Shown one piece after another: positions 28,918 to 36,697 of a stretch of DNA of 64,000 nt. The notes below the pieces were generated by a model, which was not told the origin of the DNA, did no database searches, and saw nothing but the letters and a program-made list of their open reading frames with translations. The stretch comes from Bradyrhizobium sp. Rc3b. Its GTDB lineage: Bacteria; Pseudomonadota; Alphaproteobacteria; Rhizobiales; Xanthobacteraceae. The translations under genes were made by a program, and so were the position numbers. Location of the stretch: positions 62,001 through 126,000 of the forward strand of contig NZ_FOUS01000001.1 in assembly GCF_900114915.1 (NCBI RefSeq), given 5' to 3'. Within the stretch, counting starts at the first letter, position 1; each line of letters begins with the position of its first letter.

Positions 28918-30381
28918 TCAAGCCATCTGCCGCACATCCTCCGCGAGTGCGCGGTAGGACAAGGCTTCGGCGAGATGCAGCCGGCCGATCTTGTCGGCGC
29001 GATCGAGGTCGGCCAGCGTGCGCGCCACCCGCAGCACGCGGTGATAGCCGCGCGCCGACAGCCGCATGGTCTCGGCGGCGTCGCGCAGCAGCTTCTGGCC
29101 CTGCGCGTCCGGCTTTGCGATCTCCTCCAGCACGGAGGCAGGAGCCTCGGCATTGGTCCGAACCTTGGGCAGGCCGGCATCGGCATAACGCGCGAGCTGA
29201 ATGTCGCGCGCCGCGGCCACGCGGGCGGCGACCTCCGCGGAGCCTTCCGCCGGCGGTGGCAGGATCAGATCCGCCGCGGTCACGGCCGGCACTTCGATGC
29301 GCAGGTCGATGCGGTCCATCAGCGGGCCGGAGATGCGCGCCTGATAGTCGCCGGTGCAGCGGTCGACGCGGCCGCGCTTGCAGGCATAGCCCGGCTCGAA
29401 CGCGTTGCCGCAGCGGCACGGATTCATCGCCGCGACCAGCATGAAGCGGGCAGGATAGGTGACGCGGTGATTGGCGCGCGACACCGCGACTTCGCCGTTC
29501 TCCAGCGGCTGCCGCAGTGAATCCAGCACGCGCGGATCGAACTCCGGCAATTCGTCGAGGAACAGCACGCCCTGATGCGCCAGCGAGATCTCGCCGGGTT
29601 TTGCACGCATGCCGCCGCCGGTGAGCGCGGCCATGCTGGCGGAATGATGCGGCGAGCGGAACGGCCGCCGCGCGGTCAGCGCGCCGCCCTCGATCTCGCC
29701 GGCGACGGAGGCGATCATCGAGACCTCGAGCAGTTCGCTCGGTGACAGCGGCGGCAGGATCGAGGGCAGGCGCGCCGCCAGCATCGACTTGCCGGCGCCG
29801 GGCGCGCCGATCATGAGCAGATGATGCCCGCCGGCGGCGGCGATCTCCAGCGCGCGCTTGGCACTTTCCTGACCCTTGATGTCGCGCAGGTCGAGCGTCG
29901 AGGCCGCGGGCTCATGCACCTTCGGTGACGGCCGCGACAGCACCTGCGTGCCCTTGAAGTGGTTGGCGATCTGGATCAGCGAGCTTGCTGCGATGATCTG
30001 GATGTCCGGGCTCGCCCACGCCGCTTCAGAACCGCACGAGACCGGGCAGATCAGCCCTTCCTCGCGCATATTGGCGCCGAACGCGGCGGGAAGAACGCCG
30101 GCCACGGGCGCGATCGAGCCGTCGAGGCCGAGCTCGCCGAGCACGGTGAAGCCGGTCAGCGCATCCGGCGGGATCGCGCCGATCGCCGCCATCAGGCCGA
30201 GTGCGATCGGCAGGTCGTAATGACTGCCTTCCTTCGGCAGGTCGGCCGGCGCCAGATTGACGATGATCCGCCGCGCCGGCAGCGCCAGGCCGGAGGCGAT
30301 CAGCGCCGAGCGCACCCGCTCGCGCGCCTCCGACACCGCCTTGTCCGGCAGGCCGACGATCGCAAAGGCAGGTCGTCAATG
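28918..30381 (-). pseudogene. comM: comM, C-terminal part (gene split by a mobile element)
   Basis: This segment encodes all but the first 33 codons of the ComM/YifB Mg-chelatase-like ATPase, the branch-migration helicase of natural transformation. It starts in mid-gene as AFAIVGLPDKAVSEARERVRS. Walker [12 protein letters not shown], the MNPCRCG motif and the C-terminal domain are intact. A stop codon in frame just upstream (about 30379-30381) comes from the inserted element. The first in-frame initiator is a GTG at 30336 giving 472 residues without the N-terminal beta strands, so the fragment is probably non-functional while the element is integrated. Confidence 0.95.
30365..30369. other. 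Left attachment core of the comM element
   Basis: AAGGC (complement GCCTT) marks the point where comM homology stops. The same five bases occur at the other junction (36378-36382). Joining the flanks through one copy restores the codons for LPAFAIVGLPDK. Large serine recombinases cross over at a 2-bp site within a short shared core like this. Confidence 0.75.
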
Positions 30382-30391
30382 ACAAATATTT

Positions 30392-30479
30392 GGGTCCCAT
30401 CTGGTCGCGTGGACCCTATTTTGGCCTTTCCCACCCTCTCGGCTTCAAATCTACTTGCCTTTAAGGTGCTGCCGCCGCC
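30392..30479 (+). repeat. Island leader repeat, copy 1
   Basis: It begins GGGTCCC and ends with a CGGCTTCAAA...TTTAAGG...GCCGCCGCC block exactly 48 bp later. The second copy (31349-31435) has the same two blocks at the same 48-bp offset, with a much diverged middle. GGGTCC (30392-30397) and GGACCC (30411-30416) can pair. It lies about 95 bp upstream of the first gene pair. Confidence 0.6.
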
Positions 30480-30574
30480 CGGCTCCAGCCTGCCGACAGG
30501 TTCCGGTCGAGGCGTAGCCGTGATACCAAGTTCGTCGGTAATCGCTGCCGTAAGGACGGTCCCTCCCAAAGCCC

Positions 30575-30997
30575 ATGAATTGGTCAGCATTCTTTCCTGT
30601 TCCCGCCTTCATCAACGGGGCACGCAGCACCGTCCTGCAAACGCTTTCCTGGATGATGGTGCTTCTCATCACAGCCCTCGTAGCTTCTGGTATCGCCCAC
30701 GTATCCGAGTGGCTTCTTGTGCTGCTCGCCGTTCTGCTCTCTATCAACTTCCTCGTGTTCATCCTTGCCTATTTGTATTTTGCTAAGACCAATCCGGAAT
30801 TCCTTCGGTCCGAGCAGTTCGCAATTCGTAAGCTGGAAATCGAGCACCGGCTTGTGGGCGACGACACCACCGGCCCTATGGAAGACATAGTGGACGGTGA
30901 GGTCATTGAGGAGCCTCGTAGGCTCGGGAGGCCTCCGCAACTCATTAGCGCGAAGCCTGCAGCGTCGAAGCGGTCCAAGCCGAGAGGCACCAAATGA
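30575..30997 (+). CDS. Small two-TM-segment membrane protein of the comM island
   Basis: A 140-residue protein of no family I recognise. Two hydrophobic segments (about 23-42 and 46-69) form a helical hairpin. The cytoplasmic C-terminal half is charged, with a basic tail (SKRSKPRGTK). Its stop codon overlaps the start of the next gene by 4 nt (ATGA), so the two are translationally coupled and likely act together. Membrane proteins of this size paired with a small soluble protein are common in phage-defence and toxin modules, but no function is shown here. Confidence 0.75.
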   Translation: MNWSAFFPVPAFINGARSTVLQTLSWMMVLLITALVASGIAHVSEWLLVLLAVLLSINFLVFILAYLYFAKTNPEFLRSEQFAIRKLEIEHRLVGDDTTGPMEDIVDGEVIEEPRRLGRPPQLISAKPAASKRSKPRGTK

Positions 30998-31299
30998 GCC
31001 GCTTCATTGTTGCTACAGACGACATGACTAAAGACCAAGAGCGCGCGTTCCTTGAGTATCTCAAAGAGAACCGGGTGGGCTGGTGGCACTACCTGAAAAA
31101 CCTCTGGCTGGTCGATACCACTCGCTCGGCGTTCACTGCCGCTGCAATTCGGGACAAGTTGGCCGATGAAATTGCGCCCGGTGTGAACCTTTTGGTCTTC
31201 CGCATAGACGGGACGACCGACTGGGCGGGCATGGGCCCGGACGATGAAAAGAGAAGCATGTTTCGGTGGCTCCTCCACAACTGGAAAGACCCGACTTAG
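30994..31299 (+). CDS. Small soluble protein, possibly Cas2-like ferredoxin fold, of the comM island
   Basis: A 101-residue protein. The N-terminal strand SRFIVATDD, a helix, then WWHYLKNLWLVDT, a second helix with AIRDKLADEI, then VNLLVFRID and WAGMG, follow a beta-alpha-beta-beta-alpha-beta order. That order resembles the Cas2/VapD/SinR-like ferredoxin fold (inference from pattern only). There is no CRISPR array or cas1 nearby, so it is not a CRISPR adaptation gene. It is translationally coupled to the upstream membrane protein. Confidence 0.7.
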   Translation: MSRFIVATDDMTKDQERAFLEYLKENRVGWWHYLKNLWLVDTTRSAFTAAAIRDKLADEIAPGVNLLVFRIDGTTDWAGMGPDDEKRSMFRWLLHNWKDPT

Positions 31300-31348
31300 T
31301 TTGCTCCTCCTAAGTGCTTAGACGGGCCGAGTTTCTCAGCCCCTGAAT

Positions 31349-31435
31349 GGGTCCCCTTTTTACTACCGGGCCCCTTTCAGAGCGACCCGGCCCCCCCGAC
31401 TTCAAACTGCTCGGCTTCAAGGGGCGGCCGCCGCC
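31349..31435 (+). repeat. Island leader repeat, copy 2
   Basis: GGGTCCC at 31349 and a CGACTTCAAA...TTCAAGG...GCCGCCGCC block at 31397-31435. The offset between blocks is 48 bp, as in copy 1 (30392-30479). It lies about 125 bp upstream of the DUF4365 gene. It may be a shared promoter or RNA leader, or the scar of a duplication. Confidence 0.6.
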
Positions 31436-31561
31436 GAACTTGCATCAGCGGCTTCGCTCCCCGATCTCCGGAGTTGCGCAACAGGGCTTGTATTGCGTTA
31501 AGTTGCAATTCAATAAATTGTCGTACTGATCAGCGCTCGCGTGGGGCAAACGGGTCTCGAA

Positions 31562-32083
31562 ATGCCAACGGTTTCGCCGTACGCGGCGACCTCTCACAGA
31601 CAGGATGAGTTCTCAGGGGCCTACATTCGGGCGGTGTGTGCCGCTGCCGGGTGTTCGCTGTCAGTGCCCAGCATCGATCACGACAAGATTGACTACTCCG
31701 TAAAATCGCGGGTGATAGGGTTGGTCAGGACAAAGCCTCAAATTGACATCCAAGCTAAGTGTCAAATGAGCGGCCTCGCGTCATCGGACCCGATTTCCTA
31801 TCCGCTGGATCTTGAGACTTATGACAATCTGCGGGACCCATTGGTCAGCATTCCAAGAATACTGGTGCTGGTCTTAGTTCCGCCTAACGTCAACGAGTGG
31901 CTTAGTCAGTCGCACAGGGAGCTTGTAATGAGCCATTGCGCCTATTGGCTTTCGCTCAAGGGCGCCGCCGAGAGTTCGAACACCACCACGCAAACGGTTC
32001 ATCTTCCGAAGAACAACGTCTTCAATCCGGCCGCCTTGCAAGTCATGATGTCCAACACGAGCAACGGATTAGACCTCTCGTGA
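31562..32083 (+). CDS. DUF4365 nuclease-like protein of the comM island
   Basis: A 173-residue protein from the ATG at 31562; a GTG 21 nt upstream is an alternative. EFSGAYIRAVCAAAGCSLS, PSIDHDKIDYSV and IDIQAKC are the DUF4365 motifs. Asp40/Asp44 with the Q-x-K of residues 64-66 match the PD-(D/E)XK-type nuclease pattern. YPLDLETYDNL and HCAYWLSLKG follow as expected. DUF4365 proteins recur in defence islands. Its stop codon overlaps the GTG start of the next gene (GTGA), so the two form a coupled pair. Confidence 0.82.
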   Translation: MPTVSPYAATSHRQDEFSGAYIRAVCAAAGCSLSVPSIDHDKIDYSVKSRVIGLVRTKPQIDIQAKCQMSGLASSDPISYPLDLETYDNLRDPLVSIPRILVLVLVPPNVNEWLSQSHRELVMSHCAYWLSLKGAAESSNTTTQTVHLPKNNVFNPAALQVMMSNTSNGLDLS

Positions 32084-33246
32084 GAGCAGTCATAAAGGAC
32101 GCACAGGCTATTGGCTCGCTGACGCCAATCAATGTCGTTGGCTACCTGCGTTCGCGTGGCTGGCAAAGGTTCAGCGAGGTGCCCGGAAAATTCTCTGTGT
32201 GGTTCCATAGCGCACATCCGGAGGCCGAAATCCTCGTCCCCGCAACGAGAGACGCGCGGGATTATGTCACTCAGATTTCTGAGGCGCTCCAAGAACTGGA
32301 GACCGTCGAGAACCGATCCCAGCTCGACATCCTCAAGGACCTGCGCAATTCCGGGTTCGACGTCATTCGGCTCGCTGCGCGCGGTGCAAGCACTCAAGAC
32401 GGTACTGTCCGCATCGATGCTGGCGTGCGGCTCTTCGAGCAGGCACGAGAACTCCTTCTTTCCGCTGCATGCGCTACGGTAAGGCCTCGGCCCGTATTTC
32501 ACTCGCGAAAGCCTCAGCCTGCACTGGAGTACATGTCGAAGGCCCGGCTTGGCCAAACCGAACACGGAAGCTACGTGCTAACGGTGCTCTCTCCAGTATC
32601 CCCCCAGCTCACCTTCCACAGCGACACCGACCTCTTTCCGGAGGAGCCCTTTGAACGCTCGGTCGTCAAAATGCTTACCGGAGCGGTGGAGCGAGCGATG
32701 AACGCCGCTGCAGCTTCTTCGATTTCTGAGGAGCAAGACTTCGGGCCTTTCCAACGTGCTGTTGACGGCGGCGTTAGTGCCAACCTGTGCGAAGCGATTG
32801 CCGGCTTCTTCGGGCCCATCGATGCTTCTGCGATTGATCTTACGGTAGCGTGGTCTCTTAACCGGCCTCTTCCTGCGGACAGCGTGCCAGCGAGGGTGCG
32901 GATAAACTCAGATTTTGTGCCCACCCTCCAGGAGGCGGCGCGTCTTTTTCGGCAATACGACAGGCTCGGGGGCTATTTGATAGAGGGCCCGGTCGTGAAG
33001 TTAGAAAGGGACGATGGGGACGACTTTGGGTTCGTTACGGTGTTCGCGCGGGTAGAGGGCACGATGCGCAAGGTTACGGTCGCCCTACCCGATGCCGACT
33101 ATAATAGAGCCTTGATGGCGCATCGCGCATACCGTCCTGTAAAGGTCACGGGCACGGTCGTACGGGAGGGGCGCTCGTATAGGCTTTACAACCCCACGGC
33201 CTTGGAGATTGCGCACGATGACGAGGATCCTGCCGAGGAGGCTTAG
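32080..33246 (+). CDS. Conserved partner of DUF4365 protein, possible OB-fold C-terminus
   Basis: A 388-residue protein from the GTG at 32080; the frame is open further upstream but only over the DUF4365 gene. I recognise the general pattern of a ~400-residue family found beside DUF4365 genes, without a named function. The N-terminal part has INVVGYLRSRGWQRF and EILVPATRDARDY. A middle segment carries LGQTEHGSYVLTVLSP. The C-terminal 80 residues (GGYLIEGPVVKLERDD, PVKVTGTVVREGRSYRLY) look like a small beta barrel of OB type (inference). It probably works with the DUF4365 protein. Confidence 0.75.
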   Translation: MRAVIKDAQAIGSLTPINVVGYLRSRGWQRFSEVPGKFSVWFHSAHPEAEILVPATRDARDYVTQISEALQELETVENRSQLDILKDLRNSGFDVIRLAARGASTQDGTVRIDAGVRLFEQARELLLSAACATVRPRPVFHSRKPQPALEYMSKARLGQTEHGSYVLTVLSPVSPQLTFHSDTDLFPEEPFERSVVKMLTGAVERAMNAAAASSISEEQDFGPFQRAVDGGVSANLCEAIAGFFGPIDASAIDLTVAWSLNRPLPADSVPARVRINSDFVPTLQEAARLFRQYDRLGGYLIEGPVVKLERDDGDDFGFVTVFARVEGTMRKVTVALPDADYNRALMAHRAYRPVKVTGTVVREGRSYRLYNPTALEIAHDDEDPAEEA

Positions 33247-33486
33247 CTGACACTACCGCACGGGGTCCACGGTGGCCCTCGACGGTTTCGTTAGAGCATT
33301 ATCGCCACCTCAATATCCCGAAGATAGTCATAAACTGGGACTGCAGGGCCGTCCGGCGCTTGCGCTGGGTGGAGTTAGCCTTGAGGGAGGCTTGGCTTCC
33401 TCTCGCGATGTAATATTAGTTCCGTTTCGGCCCTAAAGCCAGCGTATTCCGAGGGTGCAATTTGCACGTCCTGTATTTGCACTCCT
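33247..33486. other. Convergent gap in the island with a palindrome
   Basis: 240 bp between convergent genes, no credible ORF. GTGCAATTTGCAC (33456-33468) is a perfect palindrome around one central base, and a second half-site TTTGCAC follows at 33478-33484. It could be a terminator stem or a site for the adjacent ParB-like protein. Confidence 0.5.
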
Positions 33487-34440
33487 TCAGAACTCGAGGT
33501 CCGGAGGTGGGTTGGTGATCCGTGCTGCCAGCTCCGTGATCAGCTCTGGATAGTCCCCGGCCCATTCTTCGATCAGAGCTTCAGGCAACCTCTCGCTCAA
33601 CATCCTAAGCGCCATGGCAGCAATCTCGATGTCTGCCAGCAACCCAATCTCAGCATTGTGTCGCCTGATAAGTTCAGCGACCTCTTCCGCCTTCTTTTCC
33701 TTCCAAGTATCAGCGTCAAAGTCCGCGTCTGGCTCGATCCCTTCGCGGAGGTCTCTGGCCGCCTTCCAAGTTATCGTCGGGAGCTTCTCCCGCTGCTCAT
33801 CGCTTAGGTCCGTGCGCGCGTTCAGCTCCTTCCAGACCTGTTTCATGGCGAATGCGGTCCGGCGGGAAATGGTGGTGTGCTCGGCCACCTCGTCGGCGGT
33901 CAGGTTTCCGATGTTTTCCTTTGTGATCCTCCAAGCCGCTGCGCTCTTTTGGCCCGGCGTCATGCGTAGCTTGTCTCGGACATTGCCTGCGATAGCCCGC
34001 AGCCGCGCCTGATCCAATGTGCCGGTGAATACCTCCACCGGGATGTCCTTCTTCCACTTCGCGGTGTCATACGCGCCAAGGCGATGGTGGCCATCAATCA
34101 CGTAAAATCTTTTCCCTACTTGCCAGACCAGTAGGCGCGTTAGGGGTGCCTTTTGGTTTCGCAGGTCTTTCGCGAGTGTGTAAATGTGGTTCTCGCGCTC
34201 CCAGCGGTCTTGCTTTGGACCCCCGCGCCACTGGAAGGCCTCCTCGGCAACGTAAATGGCGCTGCGCGGCAGCGAGCGCTTCACCGGCCCTTGTGTCGGC
34301 TTTGCCTTCTCGCTGTCAGCCTTCAACTCTGCGGCCGTCTTCCCGCTATCCTTTGGCATTACGATGTCAGCACGTGTCACGCGTGGGCCTCGCGGTGCCC
34401 GCTGCACCTTCTTGTTGGTTTTCTTGGCCACTCGGCTCAC
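33487..34440 (-). CDS. ParB/Srx-fold protein of the comM island
   Basis: A 317-residue protein. A basic N-terminus is followed by a ParB/sulfiredoxin-like domain with VGKRFYVIDGHHRLGAYDTA (motif around 114-124). A predicted helix-turn-helix region follows, with TADEVAEHTTISRRTAFAMK at about 177-196. The C-terminal third is acidic and helical. Its start overlaps the recombinase stop by 4 nt, so the two are coupled. It may be a regulator or a recombination accessory protein; CTPase or nuclease activity is possible but not shown. Confidence 0.85.
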   Translation of the reverse strand: MSRVAKKTNKKVQRAPRGPRVTRADIVMPKDSGKTAAELKADSEKAKPTQGPVKRSLPRSAIYVAEEAFQWRGGPKQDRWERENHIYTLAKDLRNQKAPLTRLLVWQVGKRFYVIDGHHRLGAYDTAKWKKDIPVEVFTGTLDQARLRAIAGNVRDKLRMTPGQKSAAAWRITKENIGNLTADEVAEHTTISRRTAFAMKQVWKELNARTDLSDEQREKLPTITWKAARDLREGIEPDADFDADTWKEKKAEEVAELIRRHNAEIGLLADIEIAAMALRMLSERLPEALIEEWAGDYPELITELAARITNPPPDLEF

Positions 34441-36107
34441 CCTTCTTTCGTGTTCGTTGGATGTGTGTGGTCAGGAAACAATGCGCGCATTGGCGGCTTC
34501 GTTTCCCGAAAGTCTTCCCAACTCATGTGTCGAGTAGCACACGGAACGTCCTGCACTTCGTCAGAGTGGTGCCACCGGACCCAGAGGTGTCCCTGCTCCG
34601 GATCGAGCACAACGCGTCGTATGGCGTCCCTCAGGACCCCATTGATCTCCACGGTGTCTGTGTTGCCGCTCAGTGCGCGTTCCACCGCCTTGAGGCGGTC
34701 CTTAACGCTGGCGGTGGTCAGCGTGTCCCTTTGAGCCCTCAGGTCCCGAAGTTCCTTCTTAAGGCTCTTGAGGCGCTGCTCCACCTCTCTCAGTTTTCGC
34801 GACGCTGCCGTCGCCTCAGGTGTCCCCCGCTCTTCGGCGATTAGCTGCAGCAAATCGGATGCAAGGGTTTCCATTCCGTCCGCCTCAGCCTGCGTCCGCT
34901 CAATCAGCTTTTCCAGCGCTGCGGTGCTCTTCCCTCTGGGCGCATCCTTGACCAGCCGCCGTGCGTTCTCTCTCAGCGCCTTCTCGACGGTGTCATACCG
35001 CACGGCCTGATAGGGGTGTCCGTCCGCTCGCATGTTGGCTCGGGAGCACACGAGGTACACGTACTGACCCTTGGCGACCCTCGTGACCGCGTGTCCGCAA
35101 GTGGCGCAGAACACGATGCCGGCCACGATGGATTTCGGCGCCTGTCTGGCGTTGCGCCCGCGTGCCGCCGTTGTGCTGAGCTTGCGGTGAACTCTCCAGT
35201 ATGTGTCCGCATCGACAGCGGCCGGAAACAGGTTCTCCACGGGTGCCATAGGTTCGTCACGGCGCGCTCGGGTAACCTCATCATGCGTTGTAGTGTGTGG
35301 CGTGAAGGTCCCAATAGGTGCGGTACTCGTGAGCACCTTGCGGATGTAGCTCGTGCGCCAGTGATCTGCGGTTCTCTGCTTTCCGCTTCTGCCCCACGTC
35401 GGGACGCCGCGTTGGTTGAAGTCGCGGGCTATGCGCTCAAGCCCGTCACCCGCGTCCATGCGCTTAAACATTTCGCGCACGAGGTCGGCACGCTCCTTGA
35501 TCAAGGTGTATCGCTGATCGTCCTCAGACCACCTGATCCAAGCGGGTGTCTGCCGGGTGTATGGCTTGCCTTCAAGTCCGTGTTCTGCAAGTCGCTTTTT
35601 CTTTCGCGCCTTGGCGTCGCCGATGAGTTGAGCTTTCCGCACGCTCTCTTTGTTCGCGCGGATCAGCTCCAACACAACGAGCAAGAGGGCCTCTGGCTCG
35701 CGTTCGAGGCGCGCCAATGAGTAGGCCTCAAAGTTCGTCAAGGTGACCACGGTGATGCCGCTGACGATCAGTTGGCTGAACAGCGCCTGTGCGGTGATGA
35801 TGTCGGCACGCGACAGACGATCCATGTTCTCGATCAGCAGGTAGCTTCCCCGCTCGACATAACCTTTCCGAACGGCCTCAAGGAACTCCCCGAGCGCCCC
35901 TGTGCGGGCGTTCTTACCGCGGAACGCGGACACGCCCAGGTCGGTCATGTTCAACTCGGTGTCCAACGTCAGCCCATGCTCAAGTGCATACTTGGCCGCC
36001 TTCTCGCTCTGACGCTGCAGGCTGGCTCCAGCGGCTTGCGAAGGTGTCGAGAACCTGACGTATGAGTACGCCTTGGTCTGGGCTTCGGTGTACGGAGGGG
36101 CGTCCAT
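34437..36107 (-). CDS. Large serine recombinase (site-specific integrase) of the comM island
   Basis: A 556-residue recombinase. The resolvase catalytic domain (about 12-160) has YSYVRFSTPSQ with Ser20 as nucleophile and ENMDRLSRAD with conserved arginines. The recombinase domain follows (about 175-310). A zinc-ribbon-type segment FCATCGHAV (about 333-341) comes next, then a coiled coil (about 395-465). It is preceded by a GAGG Shine-Dalgarno in the end of the small upstream ORF. It is the likely integrase and excisionase of the element in comM. Confidence 0.95.
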   Translation of the reverse strand: MDAPPYTEAQTKAYSYVRFSTPSQAAGASLQRQSEKAAKYALEHGLTLDTELNMTDLGVSAFRGKNARTGALGEFLEAVRKGYVERGSYLLIENMDRLSRADIITAQALFSQLIVSGITVVTLTNFEAYSLARLEREPEALLLVVLELIRANKESVRKAQLIGDAKARKKKRLAEHGLEGKPYTRQTPAWIRWSEDDQRYTLIKERADLVREMFKRMDAGDGLERIARDFNQRGVPTWGRSGKQRTADHWRTSYIRKVLTSTAPIGTFTPHTTTHDEVTRARRDEPMAPVENLFPAAVDADTYWRVHRKLSTTAARGRNARQAPKSIVAGIVFCATCGHAVTRVAKGQYVYLVCSRANMRADGHPYQAVRYDTVEKALRENARRLVKDAPRGKSTAALEKLIERTQAEADGMETLASDLLQLIAEERGTPEATAASRKLREVEQRLKSLKKELRDLRAQRDTLTTASVKDRLKAVERALSGNTDTVEINGVLRDAIRRVVLDPEQGHLWVRWHHSDEVQDVPCATRHMSWEDFRETKPPMRALFPDHTHPTNTKEG

Positions 36108-36110
36108 GGC

Positions 36111-36311
36111 TCAGCCTCGGTCCGTAGCGTCGGCTCTCAGGGCTTCCAGCGGCTCGGTCGTATCCGCCAGTCCCCCGTACGCCTGCCGCTGTACGACGCG
36201 CTCTCCAAGGCTCCCAAGGCCTTCCAGCGGCCGCGCCACCGGAGCCATGACACAAACAGGCTTACTGGTGCTCTTCAGCGCAACGATGCTAACCGGGTTC
36301 CAAAATTCCAT
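36111..36311 (-). CDS. Small protein upstream of the recombinase
   Basis: A 66-residue reading frame starting MEFWNPVSIVALKSTSKPV, with a good GGAGA Shine-Dalgarno 7 nt before the ATG at 36311. It ends 3 nt before the recombinase start, which suggests translational coupling. No family is recognised. Its position next to attR and the integrase suggests a directionality factor or regulator, but its sequence does not show a helix-turn-helix, so this is a guess. The frame is also open up to an ATG at 36359. Confidence 0.5.
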   Translation of the reverse strand: MEFWNPVSIVALKSTSKPVCVMAPVARPLEGLGSLGERVVQRQAYGGLADTTEPLEALRADATDRG

Positions 36312-36370
36312 TGCAATCTCCGTGTGATACTGATTGCCGCCGCCGTATAGCGTTGGCATTCACACTCTGC

Positions 36371-36469
36371 AATGGCGAAGGCCGGCAAGCCCGGCGCGAC
36401 CTGCACCTGCACGTCGACCGCACGGGCCTCGATCCCCTCAAAGGCGACGGTGGAAACCCGCTGAACCAT
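36371..36469 (-). pseudogene. comM: comM, N-terminal part (first 33 codons, split by the element)
   Basis: The start codon at 36469 begins MVQRVSTVAFEGIEARAVDV, the standard ComM N-terminus, and homology ends at GLPAFAI, close to the AAGGC core (36378-36382). Translation continues for about 30 codons into the element. The remainder of comM lies at 28918-30369. Joined at the core, the two parts encode about 512 residues, the normal ComM length. Confidence 0.93.
36378..36382. other. Right attachment core of the comM element
   Basis: AAGGC shared with 30365-30369. The bases to the right (CGGCAAGCCCGG) are comM; the bases to the left are element sequence. Confidence 0.75.
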
Positions 36470-36697
36470 GCTCAAACCAGCCTGCCCCTCTCGCACAATT
36501 AGGGGTAGCAGAGGCGGGCCGCTTCCGCAAGAACAATACGGGAACGATCCCGAACGGGCAGCAAGCCCTAACCAAACGTAAACACCACGCCGACACTAAG
36601 CCTCGAATGCCAGCTTCTGTCCTCAGCACATTCCAACGAATGTCCGCTACTCCTAAGGCTGCGGGATGGGCCGTGGTCTAACGGGTGAACAATTCAA

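Larger units (their letters stand above)
30365..36382. mobile_element. 6.0 kb integrative element inserted in comM, with a large serine recombinase
   Basis: The element separates the 33-codon start of comM (36371-36469) from its remainder (28918-30369). It carries two plus-strand gene pairs (30575-31299; 31562-33246) and a minus-strand unit of a small ORF, large serine recombinase and ParB-like protein (33487-36311). GC content and codon use look less biased than in the flanking genes. It has no conjugation, replication or phage structural genes, so it depends on its recombinase and probably on helper DNA for transfer (inference). Confidence 0.92.

Noticed and set aside
30994..31299. CRISPR-associated cas2
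   Set aside because: Only a general fold resemblance; no repeat array, cas1 or other cas gene in the window.
31936..32079. Upstream extension of the 388-residue island protein
   Set aside because: The extra 48 codons overlap the DUF4365 gene and encode His/Arg/Glu-rich sequence; the GTGA overlap at 32080 is a better start.
30365..36382. Tn7-like AbaR-type island in comM
   Set aside because: No tni/tns-type transposase genes and no 5-bp target duplication with terminal inverted repeats of that kind; a large serine recombinase is present instead.
28918..36469. comM split explained by a sequencing error or simple frameshift
   Set aside because: The two parts are 6.0 kb apart with a recombinase and cargo genes between, and rejoin exactly at a shared core.
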